Source of the DNA: Limnobacter thiooxidans
GTDB lineage: Bacteria; Pseudomonadota; Gammaproteobacteria; Burkholderiales; Burkholderiaceae_B
Direction: 5' to 3'
Assembly: GCF_036323495.1 (NCBI RefSeq)
Contig: NZ_AP028947.1
Location: forward strand, 682,001 to 746,000
Length of the DNA: 64,000 bases
Notes under the pieces: model-generated
What the model saw: the letters and a program-made list of their open reading frames with translations, nothing else
Told to the model about the DNA's origin: nothing
Database searches by the model: none
Position numbers and translations under genes: made by a program
Shown here: piece by piece, positions 1 through 6,954 of the stretch
Position numbering within the stretch: the stretch's first letter is position 1
How the letters are laid out: each line of letters begins with the position of its first letter

Positions 1-407
1 CGGCCTTTTTCGTCCTCCAGAACAGTCCATTCAATGGCGTCTGAGAAGGCTGTGGCGCTGGAAACCGGTGTGCCCGCGGAGCTGCCAACAGCCCTCATCA
101 TGGCTTTGTCCCGGTTGTAGATCATGTACTTGCCCAGGGCCGTGGGCTTGAGGTAAAACGGGCTTGCATTGACCGCAGTGGCCTGGCTCACACCATAACT
201 GCCATCGCTGTTCATGCTGATGAACCGGTCGTTGGCCAAAGATTGAATGGCCACGCACTGGTTGGCGATGTTAAATGCGGTGGGGCTTTCTTCCACTTCG
301 GCTGGGTTGGTCGGTGTTCCGATGCCGTTGCCAGCCAGTTCGGCATCCGAATTGCAGCCAGCCAATGCTGCGCACAACAGCAATGTACCGAAAAGTACTT
401 GTTTCAT
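1..407 (-). CDS. Putative lipoprotein, 3' end cut by window edge
   Basis: Only the first 135 codons are in the window, so the gene runs off the left edge. The N-terminus is a classic lipoprotein signal: Lys2, a hydrophobic stretch, then lipobox LAGC with the lipidated cysteine at residue 18. A polar linker rich in Asn, Pro, Glu and Ser follows to about residue 42, then a globular domain starts (IANQCVAIQSLANDRF). The start is supported by a purine-rich GAAGAAGAGA just upstream. The gene is divergent from the HD-GYP gene, about 180 bp apart. I do not recognise the family. The FISMNSDGSYGV-type repeats could belong to a beta-trefoil-like domain, but that is a guess. Confidence 0.75.
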   Translation of the reverse strand, partial: MKQVLFGTLLLCAALAGCNSDAELAGNGIGTPTNPAEVEESPTAFNIANQCVAIQSLANDRFISMNSDGSYGVSQATAVNASPFYLKPTALGKYMIYNRDKAMMRAVGSSAGTPVSSATAFSDAIEWTVLEDEKG

Positions 408-587
408 GTCTCTTCTTCCTGTGGTCGTTGTGACTCGTGTGTTTCTACTAAAAGGTACTGTCGGGGCAATCATTCAGATTCAGCCTTGTGTCGCCTACCT
501 GACAAGGGGATGCATTTCAGAATCGGCAAGCCAATGCCGTTGATTCGTAGGGGGAATTGCTCCAACCTTTGCAAGGCCAAACCTGAG

Positions 588-1565
588 ATGCAAGAAGACA
601 ACAGCGGTAACGAGAAGAAACAGTGTGAAGAGCAGCGACGGCAAATGGCGGATGCGTTGGCTTTGGCTGAAAAGCTTCGTGTAGAAACGGAGTCACTGAA
701 AAGCGACAATTCCAGCCTGACTCGGCAACTGGATTCACAACGCATGGAAATCCAACAGATCCAGTTGATGCTGGAGCAGGCTCACCGAGACATTCGCATG
801 CAGTACCTGGCCGCGGTGAAGGCGTTTTCAATCCTGATGGAGTTGCGTTCCCCGCAACTGGCAGCACATGGTCGGCATGTGGCGGAACTGGCCAGGCTGA
901 TTGCCAAGGAAATGCACGCCACGGACGCAGCCCTGCAAGACATTTATGTGGCCGCGCTGCTGCACGACATTGGCAAGCTTGGGTTGAATGACAACACCCT
1001 GTTCAAACCCGTGGTGGAGTTGAAGGGGGAGCCCCGCGTGGCATTGATGAAACACCCAATGAAGGCAGAATCGGTTTTTCATGGTTTGGCAGAAATGGCA
1101 CATGTGGCCCAAATTATTCGCCACCACCACGAGCGTTATGACGGCCAAGGATTTCCCGATGGGTTGGCTGCCGATAAAATTCCCATGGGAGCCAGGATTC
1201 TGGCCGTGGCCGAAGATTACGATGAGTTGCAGCTGGGCTGGTTGGCTACCAAGGAGTTTGATGAGCACGAGGCACAGGCCTTTCTGATGGGTTCCTCAGG
1301 CAAGCGCTACGACCCCAAAGTCATTGCTGTGTTGCCGGCTGCACTTGAAAAACTGCGTGCAGCGGAGAAAGCCCACGAGAAAATTCTGCACGGCGAAGAC
1401 CTGTGCGAGGGCATGGTGCTGTCGCGTGACTTTGCCGGCCCCGACGGGTTCATGTGGCTGTCCAAAGACCACGTGGTGTCGAGGCATTTCATTGACAGGG
1501 TTCGAGAGGCGGAGCAGTTGCACGGTGCGGCACTGAAGATTTACACGGTGAAAAAGGCTTGTTAG
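588..1565 (+). CDS. HD-GYP domain protein (probable c-di-GMP phosphodiesterase)
   Basis: A 325-residue protein with a charged coiled-coil N-terminus (about residues 5-70) followed by an HD-GYP domain. Visible metal and signature motifs are LLHDIGKLG, KHPMKAES and HHHERYDGQGFPDGL, so the GYP triplet is GFP. HD-GYP domains hydrolyse cyclic di-GMP. Unlike many family members it carries no receiver domain, so its input must come through the coiled coil or a partner. The usual segment after ARILAVAEDYD is altered (LQLGWLATKEF). A C-terminal extension of about 60 residues is typical of the family. The start is uncertain: the frame is open further upstream, with in-frame ATGs at 510 and 534. ATG 588, behind an AAGG, is my choice. 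Confidence 0.85.
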   Translation: MQEDNSGNEKKQCEEQRRQMADALALAEKLRVETESLKSDNSSLTRQLDSQRMEIQQIQLMLEQAHRDIRMQYLAAVKAFSILMELRSPQLAAHGRHVAELARLIAKEMHATDAALQDIYVAALLHDIGKLGLNDNTLFKPVVELKGEPRVALMKHPMKAESVFHGLAEMAHVAQIIRHHHERYDGQGFPDGLAADKIPMGARILAVAEDYDELQLGWLATKEFDEHEAQAFLMGSSGKRYDPKVIAVLPAALEKLRAAEKAHEKILHGEDLCEGMVLSRDFAGPDGFMWLSKDHVVSRHFIDRVREAEQLHGAALKIYTVKKAC

Positions 1566-1578
1566 GCTGGTTGGCTGC

Positions 1579-1682
1579 GTCCGTTTGTTAGGTACCCTAG
1601 CGTAGCTTGCCCACTCCGTACGGCGTTTCCAGTCTGTTGTTCAGCCACCCCGGCGTGGCTTCCCCATTCCGCACAGAAAACC
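1579..1682 (+). repeat. Degenerate 52-53 bp tandem repeat, two copies
   Basis: Two adjacent units, 1579-1631 and 1632-1682, align along their length and share the pattern ACCC-N2-GCGT-R-GCTT-N-CCCA-Y-TCCG-Y-AC. A third, inverted relative lies at 1793-1850. No convincing gene covers this stretch. It belongs to the non-coding island 1566-2217, between the stop of the HD-GYP gene and the stop of the convergent quinone oxidoreductase gene. Confidence 0.6.
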
Positions 1683-1751
1683 GCTGATCCCTTATTGAAC
1701 GAAGTCTTTGAATTCACCCAGGCCGACAAAAAAGCGCGGTCGGTCCCGGGT

Positions 1752-1768
1752 GTCGCGCTGTGCGCGAC
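1752..1768. other. Perfect 7-bp inverted repeat
   Basis: GTCGCGC, a TGT loop and GCGCGAC form a perfect, GC-rich short hairpin in the non-coding island. There is no T-run after it on either strand, so it is not a standard intrinsic terminator. Confidence 0.5.
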
Positions 1769-1792
1769 CATTCAAGCCTTGTTCAAACAGGG

Positions 1793-1850
1793 CGGTTTTC
1801 CTGAAAGTGCGAAATGGGCAAGCTCACTGCCGGGATGGCCTGATCAGCGC
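1793..1850 (-). repeat. Inverted third copy of the 53-bp repeat
   Basis: Read on the minus strand, this segment resembles the 1579-1682 units. On the plus strand it shares GGTTTTC, then TGGGCAAGCT and GCCGGGATGGCC-like blocks, with their reverse complements, with small gaps. Together with the direct copies it could fold back into a large imperfect hairpin. Confidence 0.45.
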
Positions 1851-1936
1851 CAGTTCGCGCGCGGAGCGGGTTGTTAAGCCGCCGCGGTGGCAGGCAACTG
1901 TACGATGAATCACCGTTGGGTTCCAGCCCACTCGGT

Positions 1937-2051
1937 AGCGACATGCCAATCGCTCCGCCATTCAAGAAAACCTGCCCGTTTGACCCAACCCGCTGCGTGT
2001 GCCCAACGGGCAACACAGAATCCCGGCCATGTGTTTTGCCGGGTTTCTGTG
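1937..2051 (+). other. Structured intergenic element, copy A (box + two stacked hairpins)
   Basis: The element starts with a box at 1956-1981 containing ATTCAAGAAAACCTGCCCG. After an 18-nt spacer come hairpin I (2000-2012, TGCCC-AAC-GGGCA) and, one base later, hairpin II (2014-2051). Hairpin II has two 14-nt arms with one mismatch and the 10-nt loop CATGTGTTTT. A second copy on the minus strand at 59268-59381 has the same box, the same 72-nt distance from box start to loop, and the identical loop. Its stem sequences are quite different but also paired. Function is unknown; it could be a small structured RNA or a mobile palindromic repeat. Confidence 0.65.
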
Positions 2052-2091
2052 AGCAGTAGATTGCGGTCAAAAAGGGAACGACAGGTTTTCA

Positions 2092-2207
2092 GGCGGGCAA
2101 TTGGAATGCGCGCCGAATGGGCATAAAAAAACCGTCGGGCAATTCGAATACTCGCCGAATGGGTATGAAGCCAACAGCGCTGAATCAACTCCCGTGCCGA
2201 ATGGGCA
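2092..2207 (+). repeat. 42-bp period repeat with GCCGAATGGGYA core
   Basis: The dodecamer GCCGAATGGGCA (or GGGTA) occurs at 2112, 2154 and 2196, exactly 42 bp apart. The 20 bp before the first two copies are also conserved (2092-2111 and 2134-2153, both with CGGGCAATT then GAAT). The array ends about 10 bp from the stop of the convergent quinone oxidoreductase gene. A period of 42 keeps reading frame, but no start, ribosome site or known protein accompanies it. Confidence 0.6.
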
Positions 2208-2217
2208 GGTAGCGCTG

Positions 2218-3204
2218 TCAGGGAATCAGCACCGTACACCCCGTGGTGCGTCGCCCTTCCAGTTCGGTGTGTGCCTTCACCACGTCGGCCAACGCAAACC
2301 GCTGGTTGATCTGTATTTTCACCGCCCCACTGGCTACTACATCGAACATCTCGCCTGCACTTTCCAGCATTTCGGCTTTGTCCATCGTGAATGATGCAAC
2401 TGTGGGGCGGGTCAACACCAGCGATCCGCGCTCGGCCAGCCAGTTCAGTGGAACTGGATCCACTTTGCCGCTGGCATTGCCAAAGCTGACCATCATGCCG
2501 CGGGGTTTCAAGCAATCCAATGAGTCGACAAAAGTGGCTTTGCCCACGCCGTCATACACCACGGGTACGCCTTTGCCATTGGTCAATTCCTTAACGCGAC
2601 TAACAATATTTTCTTCGCTTGTAATAATTACTTCTGCGCAGCCATTTGCCTTTGCAAGTTCCGCTTTCTCCCGTGTTGACACTGTGCCGATTACCCGCAC
2701 ACCCAAGGACTTGGCCCACTGGGTCACTATGCTACCCACACCACCGGCTGCGGCGTGAAACAAAATGGTTTCGCCAGCCTGTACTTTGTAGACGCGGCGA
2801 AGCAAATACTGCGCGGTAAAACCTTTCAGCATCATTGCGGCAGCGGTTTCAAAATCGATTGCATCCGGAATTTTCACCAGTGGGTGCGCCGGCATGTTGC
2901 GTACAGTGCAATAAGATCCGACAGGACCTGAGCCATACGCCACACGATCGCCTGGCTTGAATTCGGTGACCCCTTCGCCGACTGCACGCACAATGCCTGC
3001 GCCCTCGCTTCCGGGGCAGCAGGGCAGGGGTATCGGGTACACACCGGTGCGCCAGTACACTTCAATGAAATTCAAGCCGATGGCCTTGTGTTCCACTTGC
3101 ACTTCGCCTGCTTTGGGCAGGGCAACTTCCGTGTTTTCCAGTTGCAATACGTCGGGGGCGCCGGTGTTGTGGAAGCGGACAATTTTTCCCGGTGTGATGC
3201 TCAT
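2218..3204 (-). CDS. NADPH:quinone oxidoreductase, zinc-free MDR family
   Basis: A 328-residue medium-chain dehydrogenase/reductase of the quinone oxidoreductase (QOR) class, which reduces quinones with NADPH. The GroES-like N-terminal half contains GSEGAGIVRAVGEGV and PGDRVAYG. The Rossmann half has AAAGGVGSIVTQWAKSLG for nucleotide binding. Catalytic zinc ligands are not apparent, as expected for QOR. The start is ATG 3204 behind an AGGAG; an open frame further upstream overlaps the preceding gene and is not used. The start overlaps the stop of the upstream EamA gene by four bases (ATGA), indicating translational coupling. Whether it is qorA-like or another MDR quinone reductase cannot be settled from sequence alone. 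Confidence 0.88.
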   Translation of the reverse strand: MSITPGKIVRFHNTGAPDVLQLENTEVALPKAGEVQVEHKAIGLNFIEVYWRTGVYPIPLPCCPGSEGAGIVRAVGEGVTEFKPGDRVAYGSGPVGSYCTVRNMPAHPLVKIPDAIDFETAAAMMLKGFTAQYLLRRVYKVQAGETILFHAAAGGVGSIVTQWAKSLGVRVIGTVSTREKAELAKANGCAEVIITSEENIVSRVKELTNGKGVPVVYDGVGKATFVDSLDCLKPRGMMVSFGNASGKVDPVPLNWLAERGSLVLTRPTVASFTMDKAEMLESAGEMFDVVASGAVKIQINQRFALADVVKAHTELEGRRTTGCTVLIP

Positions 3205-4139
3205 GGTGTAACTCCTTCTTTTGTTTTTTTCATGCTCAGCAAGGCCACGCCCAGAATAACCAGCGCGGTGCCAGCGGCATGCCAAATGGTGAATGGTTCT
3301 TTCAATATCCAGGTACCCAAAGCGATGGTGGCGATCGGGCCGATCATACCCAGTTGCGACACGCGCGGCGCACCGATCAAGCTGATGGCGGTCATCACGG
3401 AGAACACAGGCACAAAGGTGCAGAACACCGCATTCACCAGCGACCAGCCCCAGACCGGTAGCGGTTGATCAAGAATAATGCTGATGGGCTGTTGCAGGTT
3501 GATCTGAATCAGAATGGCGGTGGCAGACACCAGTGTGGCCATCGCTGTAACCCGGATGGTACCCAGCCTTTTCAGCAGGCGCTCGCCCACAATAAGGTAG
3601 CTTGCATAGCAAACTGCGGATACAAACACCAGCAAAACGCCCAGCGCGGTGTTGTCGCCCAGCAGCACGGTTTCGTGGCCGTACACCACGGCAAGCCCAA
3701 CATAACTCAAGGCCATGCACATGAGTTGCCAAGGTTCTGGCCAGCGTTGTTTGATTGCACAGGAAATCAGCAGCACGATCGATGGGTAGGTGAACAGAAT
3801 CAGCCGTTCAAGGCCAGCGGTGATGTATTGCAAGCCCATGAAGTCAAACAGGCTGGCGAGGTAATAGCCCAACAAGCCAGCGAGCGTAATCAGCCCGTAG
3901 TCTTTGATCGTCATTTTCGCGGCATTTTTTTCGCGCAGTGTCGTGAAAATCAGGGCGCCCAAAAACAGTGGAAGGGACAACAACATGCGCATGGCCAACA
4001 GAGTCGACGCATCTACAGGGTAGGCATACGCCAGCTTGACCACGATGGCCTTGCCCGAAAAAAAGATGGCGCCCAAGAGCGCCAAACCCACGCCCCAAGC
4101 CGTGGGTGATCGTTCCAGTAAAGCGCGCGTTCGGCTCAA
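3201..4139 (-). CDS. EamA/DMT-superfamily transporter
   Basis: A 312-residue integral membrane protein with ten predicted hydrophobic segments in two five-helix halves, the layout of EamA (drug/metabolite transporter) proteins. The first helix contains AWGVGLALLGAIFFSGKAIV. The second half contains PVFSVMTAISLIGAPRVSQLG, a pattern common in EamA domains. The substrate is unknown. No ATG is available near the N-terminus; the likely start is TTG 4139, 15 bp after the stop of the upstream dehydrogenase, in the same frame and with no clear ribosome site. It overlaps the quinone oxidoreductase start by four bases, so the three minus-strand genes probably form one operon. Confidence 0.87.
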   Translation of the reverse strand: MSRTRALLERSPTAWGVGLALLGAIFFSGKAIVVKLAYAYPVDASTLLAMRMLLSLPLFLGALIFTTLREKNAAKMTIKDYGLITLAGLLGYYLASLFDFMGLQYITAGLERLILFTYPSIVLLISCAIKQRWPEPWQLMCMALSYVGLAVVYGHETVLLGDNTALGVLLVFVSAVCYASYLIVGERLLKRLGTIRVTAMATLVSATAILIQINLQQPISIILDQPLPVWGWSLVNAVFCTFVPVFSVMTAISLIGAPRVSQLGMIGPIATIALGTWILKEPFTIWHAAGTALVILGVALLSMKKTKEGVTP

Positions 4140-4154
4140 GGCTTGGGCGTGCTT

Positions 4155-5018
4155 TTACAAACGTTTGATGAGGCTGGACGTGTCCCAACGCTGACCGCCC
4201 ATGCCTTGAACCTCGGCATAGAACTGGTCTACCAATGCGGTGACTGGTAGCTGTGAACCGTTGCGGCGAGCTTCCTCAAGCACTAGGCTCAGGTCTTTGC
4301 GCATCCAATCGACTGCGAAACCGAAATCAAATTTGCCTTCCACCATGGTTTTGCCGCGGTTGTCCATTTGCCAGCTTTGCGCGGCACCCTTGCCAATCAC
4401 GTCCAGTGCCTTGTTCACGTCCAGCCCGGCGTTCATGCCAAACTTCAGCGCTTCAGACAAGCCCTGCAGCAGACCAGCGATACACACCTGGTTCACCATC
4501 TTGGTCAATTGGCCGCTACCCGATTCGCCCATTAGTGTTACCGCTTTGGCAAATGCCGCAATCACATCCTTGGACTGCTCGAAGTCGCCATGGGTTCCGC
4601 CGCACATCACAGTCAATTGACCGTTTTCGGCACCGGCTTGTCCACCTGAAACAGGGGCATCAATAAAACCAAAGCCCGCATCTTTGGCCTGTTCAAACAT
4701 TTCGCGCGCAATTTTTGCGCTTGCAGTGGTGTGGTCTATGAACACGGCGCCTGGCTTCATTCCATGGAATGCGCCATTGATGCCGGTGCAGATCTGGCGC
4801 AGGTCATCGTCATTGCCCACACAGGCGAATACAAAGTCTTGTCCCGCAGCAGCCTTCTCGGGCGTGGCTGCCATTTTCCCACCGTGCTGTGCCACCCACT
4901 TTTCTGCCTTGGCCGCGCTGCGGTTGTAAACGGTCACTTCGTGACCTGCCTTGACCAAATGACCTGCCATTGGATAACCCATGACACCCAAACCCAGAAA
5001 AGCGACTTTGAAACCCAT
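4155..5018 (-). CDS. NAD(P)-dependent beta-hydroxyacid dehydrogenase (3-hydroxyisobutyrate dehydrogenase family)
   Basis: A 287-residue member of the 6-phosphogluconate/3-hydroxyisobutyrate dehydrogenase superfamily. It has an N-terminal Rossmann fold (FLGLGVMGYPMAGHL), the substrate-binding signature DAPVSGGQAGAENGQL, and the catalytic lysine region KMVNQV. Substrates in this family include 3-hydroxyisobutyrate, tartronate semialdehyde and succinic semialdehyde; the exact one is not readable here. ATG 5018 is preferred because AGGTGG lies five bases upstream; a GTG at 5027 is the alternative. It is the first gene of the operon with the EamA transporter and quinone oxidoreductase. A paralogue lies at 31674-32576. 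Confidence 0.88.
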   Translation of the reverse strand: MGFKVAFLGLGVMGYPMAGHLVKAGHEVTVYNRSAAKAEKWVAQHGGKMAATPEKAAAGQDFVFACVGNDDDLRQICTGINGAFHGMKPGAVFIDHTTASAKIAREMFEQAKDAGFGFIDAPVSGGQAGAENGQLTVMCGGTHGDFEQSKDVIAAFAKAVTLMGESGSGQLTKMVNQVCIAGLLQGLSEALKFGMNAGLDVNKALDVIGKGAAQSWQMDNRGKTMVEGKFDFGFAVDWMRKDLSLVLEEARRNGSQLPVTALVDQFYAEVQGMGGQRWDTSSLIKRL

Positions 5019-5213
5019 ATGAACCACCTGAAAAGTTTTTGTTGTTGGAAAGACTGTAGCTGATTCAGCCGGGCATTGCGCTTCGGATCATCCCTAGGTT
5101 TTGTCACAACAAGGCAGATATAGATAGGTTCGACAGGTATGATTTTTGAAGTAGCTGATTTTCAGTGAAAGCGTGAATTGTTCAGATCCTTGTTTACGGA
5201 AATAAAAACTTCA

Positions 5214-5672
5214 ATGAAAATCTGGGTTGACGCAGACGCATGCCCCGTCGCGGTGAAGGAAATCATTTTCCGCGCGGCCGATCGCACAGGGATTGAAACC
5301 ACGCTGGTGGCAAACCAGTACATTCGAACGCCGCCGTCGCGTTACATCAAGCTGTTGCAAGTGCCGCGCGGCTTTGATGAGGCCGACGACGAAATTGTGC
5401 GCCGTGTCGAAGCAGGGAACCTGGTGATCACCAGTGACATTCCACTGGCTGCCCAGTTGGTGGACAAGGGTGCGCAGGTCTTGAGCCCGCGTGGCGAATT
5501 GTTCAGTACCGAGAACATCAAGGCCTTGCACACCATGCGCGACTTCATGGACACCATGCGTGCAAGTGGTATTGATACCGGCGGCCCGCCTGCCTACAGC
5601 CAGGCAGACCGCAAAACTTTCGCCAGCCAGTTCGACCGGATTATCGCGAAGTTTCCGAAAACTGCGTCCTGA
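5214..5672 (+). CDS. YaiI/YqxD family protein (DUF188, UPF0178)
   Basis: A 152-residue protein matching the YaiI/YqxD (DUF188) family. Hallmarks are the opening [15 protein letters not shown], then [20 protein letters not shown] and a [13 protein letters not shown] tail. The family is related to PIN-like nucleases, with acidic residues clustered at the predicted active site, but its cellular role is not established. ATG 5214 fits the conserved N-terminus. The stop lies inside a terminator stem shared with the convergent EthD-like gene (see 5666-5688). Confidence 0.9.
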   Translation: MKIWVDADACPVAVKEIIFRAADRTGIETTLVANQYIRTPPSRYIKLLQVPRGFDEADDEIVRRVEAGNLVITSDIPLAAQLVDKGAQVLSPRGELFSTENIKALHTMRDFMDTMRASGIDTGGPPAYSQADRKTFASQFDRIIAKFPKTAS

Positions 5673-5688
5673 CTGGGTCAGGACTTTT
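5666..5688 (+). terminator. Intrinsic terminator spanning two stop codons
   Basis: GTCCTGA, loop CTGGG, TCAGGAC and TTTT. The left arm carries the TGA of the YaiI-family gene. The right arm carries the reverse-complement TGA of the convergent EthD-like gene. Only the plus direction has a T-run. Confidence 0.65.
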
Positions 5689-5995
5689 CAACTGTGATTT
5701 CACTGATCACGATCACCGGGCTGGAATTGGTGTAGTTCGGAATGTCAGCCATGATTTCCTGCGCGTGTGGGCCGAATGCGGCCTGAAAGGCTTCGACCGA
5801 ATCCACAACTAGATGGCCCATGGCCACAAAGGCGGGGGCATCACCTGCGCCACCAGCCAGACCTTTGTCTACCGTGTAATAGCGCAGGGCGCTGCCCATC
5901 TTGCTTTTAACCAGCGGCATGTGCGTGGTTTTGTAATAGTCATGGTTGAAGGAAACGCCTTCTGCGTTGGGGTACATCACACTGACCTTGATCAT
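5678..5995 (-). CDS. EthD family protein
   Basis: A 105-residue ferredoxin-like (dimeric alpha/beta barrel) protein of the EthD family. The N-terminus IKVSVMYPNAEGVSFNHDYY and the following HMPLVKSKMG match the typical conserved Tyr-x6-His-x-Pro pattern. EthD was named from ethyl tert-butyl ether degradation clusters, but most members have no known function and nothing nearby suggests ether metabolism. The start is ATG 5995 with GGAG about 13 bases upstream. It is convergent with the YaiI-family gene, with only five bases between the stops. Confidence 0.85.
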   Translation of the reverse strand: MIKVSVMYPNAEGVSFNHDYYKTTHMPLVKSKMGSALRYYTVDKGLAGGAGDAPAFVAMGHLVVDSVEAFQAAFGPHAQEIMADIPNYTNSSPVIVISEITVEKS

Positions 5996-6148
5996 TTTTA
6001 TTTGTCTCCTCGACTGCTTTCGTTGGTGTAGTAATCTTGCTCCTGTTTAACACGGACGTGCCTGTTTTGCCAACAGGCCTGCGAGTTTCATGGTCGGGTG
6101 GCTTGAAATTTCATACAATCCAGAGACATTCCACACAATAGAGGCAAC

Positions 6149-6883
6149 ATGGCAATTCAATGGTGGGCGCACCGCGGAAGCGGAAAAGGCGCACTGGAGA
6201 ACACCCTGAAGGGGTTTGAAATCGCATTGAATGCGGGCTTCAGGGCTGTAGAGTTTGATGTGATGCTGACTGCCGATGGTGTGCCCATGATTCACCACGA
6301 CTGGGTCATGGGGCGGTGTGCTCAATCCACCGACCCTGCCATGGCAGGAACTGACCCACTTACACCGTTTAACAGCCTTCGAGCACGCGACCTACGCCAC
6401 TTTGATGTGAAGGGCGAACCCCTGCCCAGCCTTGCCGAAGCACTGGCGTTTTGTTTGCAACACGGTTTGCAAGCTAACGTGGAATTGAAAGCCACCCACC
6501 CGGCCAACGCCAGGGCCTTGGGTTGTGCGGTGCGGGCTGCCATTGAACAATTGCCCGCCGGTCAGCAAAACCATGTTCAACAACACTGGGTGTTTTCAAG
6601 CTTTTACCACGCCAGCCTGTTGCCCTTGAAAGGGTTCGATCTGGCATTGTTGTATGAACAGTTGCCCGACAACTGGGTTTTGCATGCGGACGCTTTGCAG
6701 GTCAGTGCCATTCACCTGCACTACAGCGGAGCAGATCCCACTGCCCTGCGACGCATCCACACCACCGGCCGGGTGGTTCGGGTTTACACGGTGAACGACC
6801 TTGAGCGGGCCAAAATGCTGCAAGCCTTGGGTGTCAAAGGGCTTTTCACCGATCGAATGGACTTTGCCAGTCACTCTTTTTGA
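6149..6883 (+). CDS. Glycerophosphodiester phosphodiesterase
   Basis: A 244-residue GDPD-family enzyme, hydrolysing glycerophosphodiesters to glycerol-3-phosphate and an alcohol. Motifs are [15 protein letters not shown] (the HRG and EN metal and catalytic residues), [18 protein letters not shown] (EFD and the catalytic His), NVELKAT and a C-terminal [12 protein letters not shown]. There is no signal peptide, so it is cytoplasmic like UgpQ. An AGAGG precedes ATG 6149. Its last codons overlap the putative -10 box for alaS downstream. Confidence 0.9.
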   Translation: MAIQWWAHRGSGKGALENTLKGFEIALNAGFRAVEFDVMLTADGVPMIHHDWVMGRCAQSTDPAMAGTDPLTPFNSLRARDLRHFDVKGEPLPSLAEALAFCLQHGLQANVELKATHPANARALGCAVRAAIEQLPAGQQNHVQQHWVFSSFYHASLLPLKGFDLALLYEQLPDNWVLHADALQVSAIHLHYSGADPTALRRIHTTGRVVRVYTVNDLERAKMLQALGVKGLFTDRMDFASHSF

Positions 6884-6894
6884 GCCAGTCGCCT

Positions 6895-6900
6895 TATAAT
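6895..6900 (+). promoter_or_regulatory. Candidate -10 box for alaS
   Basis: A perfect TATAAT starts 11 bases after the glycerophosphodiesterase stop and 54 bp before the alaS ATG. No good -35 hexamer lies 16-18 bp upstream. The inferred start of transcription is near 6907. Confidence 0.4.
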
Positions 6901-6954
6901 CGAAGGTTAGACCAAAAACCAGATTCCGCTTTAATCCAGGAAGGTAGCCCCAAC

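Noticed and set aside
1566..2217. Small protein genes in the first repeat island
   Set aside because: Short frames exist on both strands but none has a good ribosome site, and the repeats explain their similarity to frames in the third island.
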